64,000 nt of DNA from Williamsia phyllosphaerae (GTDB taxonomy: Bacteria > Actinomycetota > Actinomycetes > Mycobacteriales > Mycobacteriaceae): positions 1,364,001 through 1,428,000 of the forward strand of contig NZ_BMCS01000001.1 of the NCBI RefSeq assembly GCF_014635305.1. Reading direction: 5' to 3'. Below, piece by piece: positions 16,133 through 25,201 of the stretch (positions are counted from its first letter, which is position 1; each line of letters begins with the position of its first letter). The notes under the pieces are model-generated. The model ran no database searches and was not told the origin of the DNA. It worked only from the letters and a program-made list of their open reading frames with translations. Both the position numbers and the translations under genes were made by a program.

Positions 16133-16873
16133 TCAGACCACGACGGATCGGAAATGCGTGATCATCCGCCAGCCGTCGAGGGTGTGGAAGGCCAGTCCCG
16201 CGGGCTGCGACGTGTTGACGATGTCGTCGCCCTCGCACGGCAGGTTCAGTGTCGACGACACCCCCGGCGCGATACACAGTGGGCGCCCGGCGAAGCTGGT
16301 GACGGCGCCGGTGTGCGCATGCCCGCAGAGGAATCCGACGATGTTGGGATGCTTGCCGGCGACCGCCGCGAGCCGCTCCTCGCCGCGTTGGCGGATGTTG
16401 TCCATGAACGGCATCAGCAGCATCACGGGCGGATGGTGGAAGCAGACGAACACCGGGATCTGCGGCCCCACGGCGGTGATCTGCTCGTCCATCCATGCCA
16501 ACGTCGCGTTGCTGAGGTAACCGTCGTTGCGTCCGGGAACGCTACTGTCGCACATCAGGAACAGAGCGCCGGCGATGACCTCGGCCCGATTGATGGGATT
16601 GTCGTGGGTGTGCCTGCCCAGCAGCCCGTACCCGAACTCGTCGCGCCGATCGTGGTTGCCCGGGATGATCAGCGTCGGGATCGGTGACCGCAGCGTCGCC
16701 GCGGCCTCCTCGTACTGGGCGGGCGTGCCCTCGTCGGTGATGTCCCCGGTGACCACGAGCGCGTCGATCGCCCCCGACCGAACCGCCAGGTAGTCGAGGA
16801 CGGCCTGGATGCGGCGGCGGTTGTGCTCACCCCCGTCGAAGTGGAGGTCGCTGATGTGCGCGACGGTCAGCAC
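16133..16873 (-). CDS. Metallophosphoesterase, 3',5'-cyclic nucleotide phosphodiesterase type
   Basis: A 246-residue calcineurin-like phosphoesterase of the CpdA/GpdQ type. The dimetal motifs are complete: HISDLHFD (D-x-H), ALVVTGDITDEG (GD), LIIPGNHDRRDE (GNHD), a later VCFHHPPV (H) and FLCGHAHTGAV (GHxH). Such enzymes cut cyclic nucleotides or glycerophosphodiesters. It is convergent with the acyl-CoA dehydrogenase (16 bases apart) and follows ligD on the same strand with a gap of 58 bases, so it may be co-transcribed with ligD. Confidence 0.88.
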   Translation of the reverse strand: MLTVAHISDLHFDGGEHNRRRIQAVLDYLAVRSGAIDALVVTGDITDEGTPAQYEEAAATLRSPIPTLIIPGNHDRRDEFGYGLLGRHTHDNPINRAEVIAGALFLMCDSSVPGRNDGYLSNATLAWMDEQITAVGPQIPVFVCFHHPPVMLLMPFMDNIRQRGEERLAAVAGKHPNIVGFLCGHAHTGAVTSFAGRPLCIAPGVSSTLNLPCEGDDIVNTSQPAGLAFHTLDGWRMITHFRSVVV

Positions 16874-16931
16874 CGCACTGCTCCGAACTGCACCGATCCG
16901 ACCTCCCCGACTCCTGCGTGAAGATCAATGA

Positions 16932-19292
16932 TCACAGATCCCCCGGCAATTTGTCCCTGCGGATGCCCCGCCAGCTCGGGTGGCGGAGGTGACCGGTGCT
17001 GGTCCAGTCCATGAAGCGCACCTCGGCGACCACCTTCGGCAGCACCCACACCGCGTCGTGCTCGACCGGCCGATCGAGCCGATCGACGAACGGCGACGTC
17101 TTCCGCTTGAGCGGGAGGAGTTCCGCCGCGAGTGCGGTCAGCTGCTTGTCGGTCAGTCCGGTGCCGACCCGCCCGACGTAGCGCAGCCCCGTCTCCTCGG
17201 GCAGGCCGACCAATAGGGAGCCGATGGTGTTGGCGCGGTTGCCCTTCCCCGGGCGCCACCCGCCGACGACGACCTCGATGTCGCTCCAGTTCTTCTGTTT
17301 GAGCCACGTCTGCGAACGTCGTCCCTGCTGGTAGACCGAGTCGCGGCGCTTGGCCACGACCCCCTCCCAGCCCTTCTCCCGACTCTGGGCCACCGCCTCG
17401 ACCCCGGAACCGGCCAGCAGCGGTGGCACCTCGATCGCCGGGTTGGACGCGAAGACCGGCGCGAGCTCGTCGAGCAGGGCGCGGCGGTCCTCCCACGGCA
17501 TCCGGATCAACGACGACCCGTTGAGGTAGAGCACGTCGAACAGGAGCAGCTTGATGTCGAACTTCTCGTCGGTGTGTGCGCGGCTCGCCAACAGTGTGAA
17601 GTTGGTGCGGCCGTTGCTGTCCACGGCCACGACCTCGCCGTCGAGCACCGCGTCGATGAGCCCGAGGTCGTCGGCGACGGAGTGCAGTTGCGGGAAGTCC
17701 TTGGTCATGTCGATCCCGGACCGGCTGCGCAGTCGTAGCTCGCCCCGGGTGTACTCGAGCAGGATGCGGTAGCCGTCCCACTTGCCCTCGAACGCCCACG
17801 TGGTCGGATCGAGCTTCTCGACGGGGTCCTCGGTGGCGAGCATCGGTCGGGGATCGCGCAGGCTGTCGGGCAGGATCGGTCGCGGCTCGTCCGACATGAG
17901 GTGGGCGAGCCAGTTCTTGTCGCCGGTCTTGATCAGGGCGTAACGACCCTGGATGCGTTCGCCGTGCAACCGCACGATCACCTCGTTGTCACGCCACTTC
18001 TCGGTCTCGTAGGTGCCGTGATCCCAGATCTCGACGTGGCCACCGCCGTACTCGCCGGACGGGATGTCACCGGCGAACGTCGCGTAGTCGAGCGGGTGAT
18101 CCTCGGTGTGTACCGCGAGCCGGTTCTGGTCGCCGTCGAGCGGCAGGTTCTTCGGAACGGCCCACGACACCAGGACCCCGTCGCGTTCGAGCCGGAAGTC
18201 GTAGTGCAGGCGACGGGCGTGGTGCTCCTGGATGACGAAGATCGGCGCTGCGGGCTCGGCGGTCGCCGCGGCAGTCGTGTGCGCGGTGTCGCCGAACGGC
18301 TCCGGGGTCTTCGCCTCGTCCCGCTTGCGGCGGTACTCGCCCAGGTCGACGACCTCCCGTTCACCCTCGGCGGCGGCGGCCGGCGGCGCCTCCGGGGCGT
18401 CGATGGCGTCGTCGAGTCCGGCGAGGATGTCGCCGTGGGTGTCGATGCGCTCGAGCACCTCGGTGAAGTCGAGCTGACGGATGTCGCTGTCGGTCAACTC
18501 GTCCCAGAAACGCGGAGCCGCCGCCCACGGGCGTTCCCGACCGCGCAGCGAATACGGCGACAACGTCGTCTTGGAACCGCTGTTCTGGCTCCAGTCGATG
18601 AACACCTTGCCCGGGCGTAACGCCTTGCTCATGGAGGCGGTGACATCGTCGGGTCGCTCGGCCGCCAGCGCGGTCGCGATCTGCTTCGCGACGGCCCGCG
18701 CGCCGTCCGACGACACCGCCCTGGGCAACGGGGCGTAGACGTGAATTCCCTTGCTGCCACTGGTCACCGGGTAGGACTCCAGTCCCGCGCTCGCCAACAG
18801 ATCGCGCACGAGCAGCGCGATCTCCGCGCACTGCGACAGCGCGACGTCGGGGCCAGGGTCGAGGTCGAGCACGAGACGGTTCGCGCGGCGGTCCGCCTTC
18901 GCCATCGTGACCTCGGTGGCGTCAGGCGGGAACGTCCATTGCGGCACATGCAGTTCGAGTGCCGCCTGCTGCCCGAGCCACACCAGGTCGGCGCGCGACG
19001 CCGCCACCGGATAGGTCGCCTCGCGATCGCTGTGCTCGATCGACCGCCGCTCGATCCAACTCGGTGCACTGTCGGGAAGGTTCTTCTCGAAGAACGGTTG
19101 TTTCGCAACCCCGTCGGGCCACCGCTTGCGGGTGATGGGGCGTCGCCACAGATGCGGCAGCATCACGTCGGCGACGCGGTTGTAGTAATCGATCACCTCG
19201 TACTTGCGGGTCCCCGTCTCGGGATAGATGACCTTGTCGAGGTGGGTGACGGCGACGAGCCGCCCGTCGACGTCGATCGAGTCACCGGCCAT
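16932..19292 (-). CDS. ligD: NHEJ DNA ligase/polymerase LigD (Pol-PE-Lig)
   Basis: Multifunctional end-joining enzyme, 786 residues, in the mycobacterial domain order. The N-terminal primase-polymerase domain (about 1-300) has LVLDLDPGPD (catalytic Asp pair near 141-143) and SGSKGIHVYAPL. The phosphoesterase domain (about 350-465) has IQEHHARRLHYDFRLERDG and HTEDHPLDYATFAG, with all expected His, Asp, Arg and Tyr residues. The C-terminal ATP-dependent ligase (about 485-786) has the nucleotidyl-lysine motif FEGKWDGYR near 500. I chose the ATG at 19292; the upstream in-frame ATG at 19334 adds residues with no family match. Its partner Ku lies about 6 kb away on the other strand. Confidence 0.96.
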   Translation of the reverse strand: MAGDSIDVDGRLVAVTHLDKVIYPETGTRKYEVIDYYNRVADVMLPHLWRRPITRKRWPDGVAKQPFFEKNLPDSAPSWIERRSIEHSDREATYPVAASRADLVWLGQQAALELHVPQWTFPPDATEVTMAKADRRANRLVLDLDPGPDVALSQCAEIALLVRDLLASAGLESYPVTSGSKGIHVYAPLPRAVSSDGARAVAKQIATALAAERPDDVTASMSKALRPGKVFIDWSQNSGSKTTLSPYSLRGRERPWAAAPRFWDELTDSDIRQLDFTEVLERIDTHGDILAGLDDAIDAPEAPPAAAAEGEREVVDLGEYRRKRDEAKTPEPFGDTAHTTAAATAEPAAPIFVIQEHHARRLHYDFRLERDGVLVSWAVPKNLPLDGDQNRLAVHTEDHPLDYATFAGDIPSGEYGGGHVEIWDHGTYETEKWRDNEVIVRLHGERIQGRYALIKTGDKNWLAHLMSDEPRPILPDSLRDPRPMLATEDPVEKLDPTTWAFEGKWDGYRILLEYTRGELRLRSRSGIDMTKDFPQLHSVADDLGLIDAVLDGEVVAVDSNGRTNFTLLASRAHTDEKFDIKLLLFDVLYLNGSSLIRMPWEDRRALLDELAPVFASNPAIEVPPLLAGSGVEAVAQSREKGWEGVVAKRRDSVYQQGRRSQTWLKQKNWSDIEVVVGGWRPGKGNRANTIGSLLVGLPEETGLRYVGRVGTGLTDKQLTALAAELLPLKRKTSPFVDRLDRPVEHDAVWVLPKVVAEVRFMDWTSTGHLRHPSWRGIRRDKLPGDL

Positions 19293-19565
19293 GCGTCCAG
19301 TGTCCCAGCCGCGGCAGTCCCCGTCACGGGTCACGTACCGCCGCGCCCCCCGTCTGGCGATTTCGGTCTACGGTGGAGTGGTTGCTCCTGAAGTCAGCCG
19401 GGTCGACAGAACTTCTGTTCGTCCACCCGCTCCGGGAATCACCGGTCGCGGATTCACCCGAAGCGACAACACATTCCATCGTCTCCCGACGACGCGATGT
19501 CGTCGCTCTCGTCGCCGCCCGTCGGTTAGGCCGATGGCCGTGCGGCACGTCCCGAGAGGACACCC

Positions 19566-20129
19566 ATGTCCGTACGTATCACCACCGCCCGCTCACTCCA
19601 TGATCTCGGTGCCGCAGCCTGGTTCGGCGGTTCGCTGATGGGCGCCCTGGGCGTCAACGGCGCGGCCGCAGCGGTCCGCGATCCCAAGGACCGCGCCCGG
19701 GTCGCGGCTGTGGGGTGGGCCAAGTGGTCGCCGGCCAACGCCGCGGCCATCGCCGCCCACGTCGTCGGCGGCGCCATCGTCCTCTACGACAACCGCGGTC
19801 GGGCAGTGCACCAGGCCGGTGTGCGCTCCAACACCGTCACCAAGCTGGTCGTGACCGGGGCGGCGCTGGGCGCGACCCTGTACAGCGGTGTGCTGGGTGC
19901 GAAGACGGCACAGGGTGACGGATCGCCCGTTCACGGCGCGACCGATCCCGCACCGTCGACCCCGCCGGAGGTCGCCAACGCGCAGAAGCAGCTCCGCTAC
20001 CTGCAGTGGGCGCTCCCCGTGCTGACCGGAACCATCGTGGTGCTCGGCGCACAGCAGGGTGAGCAGCAGCGTCCGACACAGATCGCCTCGGGACTCGCGA
20101 GCACCCTCGCGCGTCGCGTCGCGAGCTGA
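19566..20129 (+). CDS. Conserved hypothetical membrane protein
   Basis: A 187-residue protein I do not recognise by name. It opens with TARSLHDLGAAAWFGGSLMG, a pattern seen in small actinobacterial membrane proteins. Hydrophobic stretches at about residues 12-35, 58-75, 92-112 and 150-165 could each span the membrane. A Pro/Thr-rich loop (GATDPAPSTPPEVANAQKQL) lies before the last. The ATG follows GAGAGGACACCC. It is the only gene between ligD and the SRPBCC protein and is convergent with the latter, 11 bases apart. No function can be given. Confidence 0.75.
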   Translation: MSVRITTARSLHDLGAAAWFGGSLMGALGVNGAAAAVRDPKDRARVAAVGWAKWSPANAAAIAAHVVGGAIVLYDNRGRAVHQAGVRSNTVTKLVVTGAALGATLYSGVLGAKTAQGDGSPVHGATDPAPSTPPEVANAQKQLRYLQWALPVLTGTIVVLGAQQGEQQRPTQIASGLASTLARRVAS

Positions 20130-20140
20130 CCGAGGCTCCC

Positions 20141-20605
20141 TCAGTCGCGCTCGGCGATCCCCTTGATGCGGGCCAGCGTCTTGGGGATCCCGCTGTGCGC
20201 GGCATCGATCCGGTTCTGGATCTGCGCGTCCGCCTCGTCGCCGTACTTCTCGTGGAAGTACGCGATTCCGTCGTCCGTGAAGTGCCACGACTCGGTCAGT
20301 CGGGTACCGCCGTCCACGGGTGCGAGTGTGTAGCCCCACCGGCTGTACTTGCCGCCCACCTTCCAGGCGAACTCCTCGCCGGGAGTCGCCGCGACGACCT
20401 CCGATCGGGTCTCCCAGGTCCGATCGGGGGTTTCGTTGCGTCCGGTGAACCACGCGCCCACCTCGGGACCCTGACCGTCGTCCCACCAGCACGCCGCACA
20501 GATCGGACTCCACTCCCCGGTGCGGGTGACGTCGGAGACCAACGCGTACAGCGCGTCTGGAGTCGCATCGATGACGATCGAATCGGAGAATGTCAGATTG
20601 CTCAT
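20141..20605 (-). CDS. SRPBCC (START-like) family protein
   Basis: A 154-residue protein with the polyketide-cyclase/START-like fold that binds hydrophobic ligands. The opening FSDSIVIDATPDALYALVSD then VTRTGEWSPICAACWWDDGQ is the usual first strand and helix. Later DRTWETRSEVVAATPGEEFA and PVDGGTRLTESWHF follow the family pattern, and a long C-terminal helix closes the cup. No catalytic residues can be named. It is divergent from the beta-lactamase-like lipoprotein gene. Confidence 0.85.
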   Translation of the reverse strand: MSNLTFSDSIVIDATPDALYALVSDVTRTGEWSPICAACWWDDGQGPEVGAWFTGRNETPDRTWETRSEVVAATPGEEFAWKVGGKYSRWGYTLAPVDGGTRLTESWHFTDDGIAYFHEKYGDEADAQIQNRIDAAHSGIPKTLARIKGIAERD

Positions 20606-20757
20606 GGTCCGACCGTAACCCCGGGCGAATTCCGCAGTCGCTAAGCCTCATCAACGATGTCGCATATGTCGTAGTCGGCCCACGACGCTGATCAGTGGGT
20701 TTACGCTCCGACCAGCACAGCCGCCGACGAGGGCGGCGCGTCGAGCGGAGACGAACA

Positions 20758-22383
20758 ATGCGTGCATCTGTGGACATGCGTCGTGACGGACATCGACAGA
20801 AGCGTGCGTGGACCACCGCCATATCCTTGGTCGCCGTGTGTGCCCTCGGCGCCGCATGCGATTCCGGGTCGTCATCGGGTCCGGCCGCGTCGAGCGCGTC
20901 CGACGCCGCCGACGTGAACGCCGCGGCCGCCAACCCGATCGACCCCGGCGCCATCGACAAGGCGGTCGGTCAGATCGACGGCATGGTCGACGAACTGATG
21001 CGCGCGACCGGCACCCCCGGCATGGCGGTGGCCGTGGTGCACGGGGACAAACAGGTCTACGCCAAAGGGTTCGGGGTCGCGAACATGGCGACCGGTGCCA
21101 AGGTCGACGCCGACACCGTCTTCCAGCTGGCCTCGGTGTCGAAGTCGATCGGGTCGTCGGTGGTCGCCGCCGAGGTCACGAAGAAGGCCATCACCTGGGA
21201 TACCCCGGTCGTGGCCAATCTCCCGTCGTTCACGCTGTCGGACCCGTGGGTCACGACCCACGTCACCGTCGCCGACATGTACTCGCACCGTTCGGGTCTG
21301 CCCGAACACGCCGGCGACAAGCTCGAGTCGATCGGCTACTCGCAACAGGATGTGTTGGCCCGGATGCGCAGCGTCCCGCTGTCGCCGTTCCGTGCGACGT
21401 ACGACTACACCAACTTCGGCCTCACCGCGGCCGCGGAGTCGGTTGCGGCGAAGGCCGGGAAGGACTGGGCCACACTGTCGGCCGACACCATCTACACCCC
21501 GCTGGGGATGTCCTCGACGAGTTCGCGGTACTCCGACTTCGTCTCGCGCCCCGACCGCGCAGTCGGACACATCAAGATCGACGGCAAGTGGGCCCCGACC
21601 ACGTTCCAGCGGGAGCCCGACGCCCAATCACCCGCCGGTGGTGTCAGTTCGTCGGTCGACGACCTGTCGCACTGGCTGGAGATGATGCTCGGTGACGGCA
21701 CCTATCAGGGTCGCCAGATCGTCAGCCCCGAGTCCATGACCCCCGCCATCTCACCCGAGATCGTGTCGAACCCGCCCGCCGGCCCCGCCGACCGTGCGGG
21801 CTTCTACGGATACGGGTTCAACTCGTCGGTCACCGCCGACGGCCGCACGATGTACTCGCACTCCGGGGCGTTCAGTTCCGGCGCGGGAACGAATTTCGTC
21901 GTGATCCCGTCCGCCGACGTCGCCATCGTGACGCTGACCAACGCCGCGCCGACCGGGGCCGCGGAGTCGCTCGGCATGCAGTTCGCCGATCTGGTCCAGT
22001 ACGGCGAACGGCGCACGGACTGGTTCGACCTGTACGGCCCGGCCTTCGAGGAGCAGAGCAAGCCGTTCGGGTCGTTGGTCGGCGTCACGCGACCCGCCCC
22101 GTCGACACCGACGCAGCCGTTGGCGTCTTACGCCGGTACGTACACCAACGGTTACTACGGTCCGGCGACGGTGGCCGAACGCGGTGGCACGCTGCAGCTC
22201 TCGCTCGGACCCGACGGACGCACCACGTACCCGCTCACACATTGGAGTGGCAACGAGTTCACCTACTCGATGCGGGACGAGAACGCCGAGGACGGGTCGA
22301 TCTCGAAGGTGACCTTCGACGGCCCGTCGATGACGATCGAGTACTACGACGACGAGGAGAGCAACGGCGTGTTCACCCGCTGA
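20758..22383 (+). CDS. Serine beta-lactamase-family lipoprotein hydrolase
   Basis: A 541-residue exported protein with a lipoprotein signal (VAVCALGAAC lipobox near residue 31). The beta-lactamase domain has the nucleophile motif S126-V-S-K129, the Y217-T-N219 motif, and HSGAFSSG in place of the third KTG motif, typical of class C-like esterases and peptidases rather than true beta-lactamases. A C-terminal DUF3471-like beta domain (about 430-541) begins PLASYAGTYTNGYYGPATVA. The ATG follows GGAG. Likely a cell-envelope esterase or D-amino-acid peptidase; the substrate is unknown. It converges with the oxidoreductase at 22401. Confidence 0.9.
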   Translation: MRASVDMRRDGHRQKRAWTTAISLVAVCALGAACDSGSSSGPAASSASDAADVNAAAANPIDPGAIDKAVGQIDGMVDELMRATGTPGMAVAVVHGDKQVYAKGFGVANMATGAKVDADTVFQLASVSKSIGSSVVAAEVTKKAITWDTPVVANLPSFTLSDPWVTTHVTVADMYSHRSGLPEHAGDKLESIGYSQQDVLARMRSVPLSPFRATYDYTNFGLTAAAESVAAKAGKDWATLSADTIYTPLGMSSTSSRYSDFVSRPDRAVGHIKIDGKWAPTTFQREPDAQSPAGGVSSSVDDLSHWLEMMLGDGTYQGRQIVSPESMTPAISPEIVSNPPAGPADRAGFYGYGFNSSVTADGRTMYSHSGAFSSGAGTNFVVIPSADVAIVTLTNAAPTGAAESLGMQFADLVQYGERRTDWFDLYGPAFEEQSKPFGSLVGVTRPAPSTPTQPLASYAGTYTNGYYGPATVAERGGTLQLSLGPDGRTTYPLTHWSGNEFTYSMRDENAEDGSISKVTFDGPSMTIEYYDDEESNGVFTR

Positions 22384-22400
22384 GCGCCGAACGCGAAGCG

Positions 22401-23432
22401 CTACTCGGCGATCCGTACCACCGTCTTGCCGAAGTTCTTGCCCGAGAGCATGCCGCGGAACGCGTCGAGGGTGTTGTCGAATCCCTCGACGACGTGCTCG
22501 CGGTACTTCAGCGATCCGTCGGCGACCCAGCCCGACGCGTCGCGCAGGAACGAGTCGAACTGGTCGTTCGCGAACTCGGTCTGGATGAAGCCGCGCACGG
22601 TGAGGCTCCGAGAGAGGATCTGACCCATCAGGGCCCCGCTGCGATCGGGCCCGTCGGGCAGCTCGGTGAGGTTGTAGTTGGCGACCAGGCCGCACACCGG
22701 GATCCGACCGTAGGTGTTCATCCGCGGCAACACCGCGTCGAACACCTTGCCGCCGACGTTCTCGAAGTAGACGTCGATACCACCGGGGACCGCCGCCTTG
22801 AGCTGGTCGGCGAAGTCGTCGGCGCGGTGGTCGATGGCGGCGTCGAATCCGAGCTCGTCGGTGAGGTAGGCGACCTTGTCCGGTCCACCGGCGATGCCGA
22901 CGGCACGGGCGCCCTTGATCTTCGCGATCTGGCCGACGGCCGAGCCGACGGGACCGGTGGCCGCGGCGACCACGACGGTCTCGCCCTCCTTCGGCGCCCC
23001 GATGGTGAGCAGACCCGAGTAGGCGGTGAACCCGGGCATCCCGAGGACCCCGAGGGCCGTCGACGCGGGCACCGAACTGGTGTCGAGCTTGCGCAGGTAG
23101 GAGGTGGACTCGACCGAATGGGTCTGCCAGCCGCCGTAGCCGAGGACGATGTCGCCGGGCGCGAAGGCGGAGTCGGTGGACTGCAGCACGCGGGAGACGG
23201 TCGCACCGACCATGGTCTGGTCGATCTCCACCGGCGCGGCATACGACTTGGCCGAGCTCATCCGTCCACGCATGTACGGGTCGAGCGACAGGTCCAGCGT
23301 CTGCAGCAGCGCCTGTCCGTCAGCGAGCTCGGGGAGCGGAGCCTCCTCGAATCGGACGTCGGAGTCCTTCGGTTCGCCGTGCGGCCGTGCCGCCAGGACG
23401 ATCCGTCGGGTGGTCTGCTGCTCGCTGCTCAT
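22401..23432 (-). CDS. NADP-dependent MDR-family oxidoreductase (zinc-free, CurA/LTB4DH type)
   Basis: A 343-residue medium-chain reductase of the leukotriene B4 dehydrogenase/YncB group, reducing activated double bonds with NADPH. The N-terminal part reads PDMRGRM-like LDLSLDPYMRGRMSSAKSYA, diagnostic of the group. The nucleotide fold has VVVAAATGPVGSAVGQIAKI (AAxxxxG type) and GGIDVYFENVGGKVFDAVLP. No zinc-binding Cys are present. The ATG follows GAAGGAGCACG. Hairpin 23477-23512 lies upstream, separating it from the NUDIX gene. Confidence 0.9.
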   Translation of the reverse strand: MSSEQQTTRRIVLAARPHGEPKDSDVRFEEAPLPELADGQALLQTLDLSLDPYMRGRMSSAKSYAAPVEIDQTMVGATVSRVLQSTDSAFAPGDIVLGYGGWQTHSVESTSYLRKLDTSSVPASTALGVLGMPGFTAYSGLLTIGAPKEGETVVVAAATGPVGSAVGQIAKIKGARAVGIAGGPDKVAYLTDELGFDAAIDHRADDFADQLKAAVPGGIDVYFENVGGKVFDAVLPRMNTYGRIPVCGLVANYNLTELPDGPDRSGALMGQILSRSLTVRGFIQTEFANDQFDSFLRDASGWVADGSLKYREHVVEGFDNTLDAFRGMLSGKNFGKTVVRIAE

Positions 23433-23476
23433 CGTGCTCCTTCGTGTGTGTCCGTACTTTCTTGCTCCGCGTAACG

Positions 23477-23512
23477 ACCGCCTTGTGGCACTTTGTTCCA
23501 CAAGCCTGCGGT
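23477..23512 (-). terminator. Hairpin between the NUDIX and MDR genes
   Basis: Inner arms CTTGTGG (23482-23488) and CCACAAG (23498-23504) with a nine-base loop, extended by ACCGC (23477-23481) against GCGGT (23508-23512) across a three-base bulge. It lies 13 bases after the NUDIX stop and 45 bases before the MDR start, both leftward. It may terminate the NUDIX transcript; the inner palindrome could instead be an operator. Confidence 0.55.
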
Positions 23513-23524
23513 CGGTGCGGTGAC

Positions 23525-23980
23525 TCACAGCGGCGTCGCGGAGCCCCGGTCGGTGAGGGCAGGCCACACGCGGTCGGTCAGCAGCGGCGCAAGCGGTACG
23601 CCGGCGTCGTCGTGCCGCAGGTCCAGCCAGCGGACCTCGTCGATCTCCGACACGGGCACGCCGGCCAGGACGACTGCGGCGTCGAATCTGCCCGCGACGA
23701 CGTACACGTGTGCGTCGACGACGTGGTCGGGCTCGTTGGCCGCGTCGGCGCGGAAGTGGCCCAGCAGCTCGAGCGAGGCGTCGGCAACGATCACACCGAC
23801 CTCCTCGGCGCTCTCCCGCACGGCCGCGTCGACGGGCGACTCCCCGGACTCGAACTTCCCTCCCGGGAGCATGAACGTGCTGGTGCCGCGCTTGCGGACG
23901 GTGAGGATCCGACCGTCGGTATCGGTGATGACGACGGCAGACACATGGATGACCGGGGCGTCGGCGGAGGTGTCGGGCAC
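23525..23980 (-). CDS. NUDIX hydrolase
   Basis: A 151-residue NUDIX pyrophosphohydrolase. The NUDIX box is intact: GGKFESGESPVDAAVRESAE then EVGV, with the GX5EX7REUXEEXGU residues all present. It begins IHVSAVVITDTDGRILTVRK, the first strand of the fold. The N-terminal LTVRKRGTSTFMLPGG resembles house-cleaning enzymes that hydrolyse nucleotide or sugar diphosphates, but the substrate is open. The start is taken as the GTG at 23980; there is no strong ribosome site. Confidence 0.88.
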   Translation of the reverse strand: MPDTSADAPVIHVSAVVITDTDGRILTVRKRGTSTFMLPGGKFESGESPVDAAVRESAEEVGVIVADASLELLGHFRADAANEPDHVVDAHVYVVAGRFDAAVVLAGVPVSEIDEVRWLDLRHDDAGVPLAPLLTDRVWPALTDRGSATPL

Positions 23981-24085
23981 GCGCCCATGATGCCTGCTGA
24001 TCGCTGCGGACAACTCCCAGCCGCAGCTCAGCGACCTCACAGCCGCGGCCTCGACACTGGAGCGCACAGCAGAAGGGAGAGTGTC

Positions 24086-24139
24086 GTGAGCACTCCAGAA
24101 CGAGATACCCGGCGACAGGACGAGCGGGGCCGGGGATGA
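24086..24139 (+). CDS. 17-residue ORF coupled to apbE
   Basis: A GTG at 24086 follows a strong AAGGGAGA site and opens a frame of 17 charged residues (VSTPERDTRRQDERGRG). Its TGA overlaps the ATG of apbE by four bases. The strong site here, with none evident directly before the apbE ATG, suggests that ribosomes load on this small frame and reinitiate. It could be a leader or the relic of a lost partner gene. Confidence 0.5.
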   Translation: MSTPERDTRRQDERGRG

Positions 24140-25059
24140 CCGCCACATGCACCTGGCGGATCTGGGGCCTCGAGGCGTCGCTGACCGTGACCGACCCGCA
24201 CCGACTGGGCGAGGCACGGTCGATCGTCGACACGATCGTGGCCGACGTCGACCGCGCATGCAGCCGGTCGCGTCCGGATGCCGAGCTCTACGGCAGGTCG
24301 ATACGTCGCGGACGTCCGACGCGGATCTCACCGGCGCTGTGCACTCTCGTCGACGCGGCCCTCGACGCCGCCCGTGCATCCGACGGCGCGGTGGACCCCA
24401 CCGTGGGCCGGGCGCTGGTCTCCCTCGGCCGCAACCGGCATCTCGCGACCGAGTCGGGCCGTCCGGAACAGGCCGCCCACGCGGACGGCACGCTGCACGT
24501 CGGGCCCGCCGATCACACCGTGATCCGCAGGCACGGTGACATGCTCGTCGTACCCGAGGGCATCACGTTGGACCTGGATGCGACCGCGAAGGCCGTCGCC
24601 GCGGATCTCGCCGCCGACGTCATCGCCGACGAGATCGGATGCGGCGTCATGGTGGACCTGGGTGGCGACATCGCCGCCCGGGGCGAGACGCCCGTGGGTG
24701 GTTGGCAGGTGACCATCGACGACGGGCCGGACGAACCACGCACCCAGATCGCCCTGCAGGGCGACTGCGCCGTGGCCACCTCGAGCACGCTGCACCCTCG
24801 GTGGCGTCACCGCGGTCGGTCTATGCACCACATCATCGATCCCGCCACCGGCCTGCCGGCCGAGGAGCGGTGGCGCACCGTGACCGTGGTCGCCGGACGC
24901 TGCGTCGACGCCAACACCGTCAGCACCGCGTGCATCGTCAAGGGCGCGGCGGGGGCGGACTGGGTTGCCGCGACCGGACTTCCGGCCCGCCTGGTCGCGG
25001 CGGACCGGTCGATCATCGGGTGCAACGGCTGGCCCGCCCCCGATCGACTCGCGGCCTGA
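24136..25059 (+). CDS. apbE: FAD:protein FMN transferase (ApbE family)
   Basis: A 307-residue ApbE-type flavin transferase, which attaches FMN to a threonine of target proteins using FAD and Mg2+. Family motifs are in order: LDLDATAKAVAADLAAD, VDLGGDIAARGETPVGGWQV, GRSMHHIIDPATGLPAEER, and VDANTVSTACIVKGAAGADW, which holds metal-binding Asp and Thr residues. No lipoprotein signal is visible, so it probably acts inside the cell. No FMN-binding target protein lies next to it; the only upstream item is the coupled 17-residue ORF. Confidence 0.9.
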   Translation: MTATCTWRIWGLEASLTVTDPHRLGEARSIVDTIVADVDRACSRSRPDAELYGRSIRRGRPTRISPALCTLVDAALDAARASDGAVDPTVGRALVSLGRNRHLATESGRPEQAAHADGTLHVGPADHTVIRRHGDMLVVPEGITLDLDATAKAVAADLAADVIADEIGCGVMVDLGGDIAARGETPVGGWQVTIDDGPDEPRTQIALQGDCAVATSSTLHPRWRHRGRSMHHIIDPATGLPAEERWRTVTVVAGRCVDANTVSTACIVKGAAGADWVAATGLPARLVAADRSIIGCNGWPAPDRLAA

Positions 25060-25201
25060 CCGTCGGCGACCCGCGATGACTTTCGGCATCGGCGGTGGTC
25101 TGACCTGACGACCCCGGCGTGCACGCCCGTGCGCGCCGGGGGCGAACAGGAGGTCACGGAATGCACACAGGGGGCTGCGCAGGGAGCGTGGTGTCGGCAC
25201 A

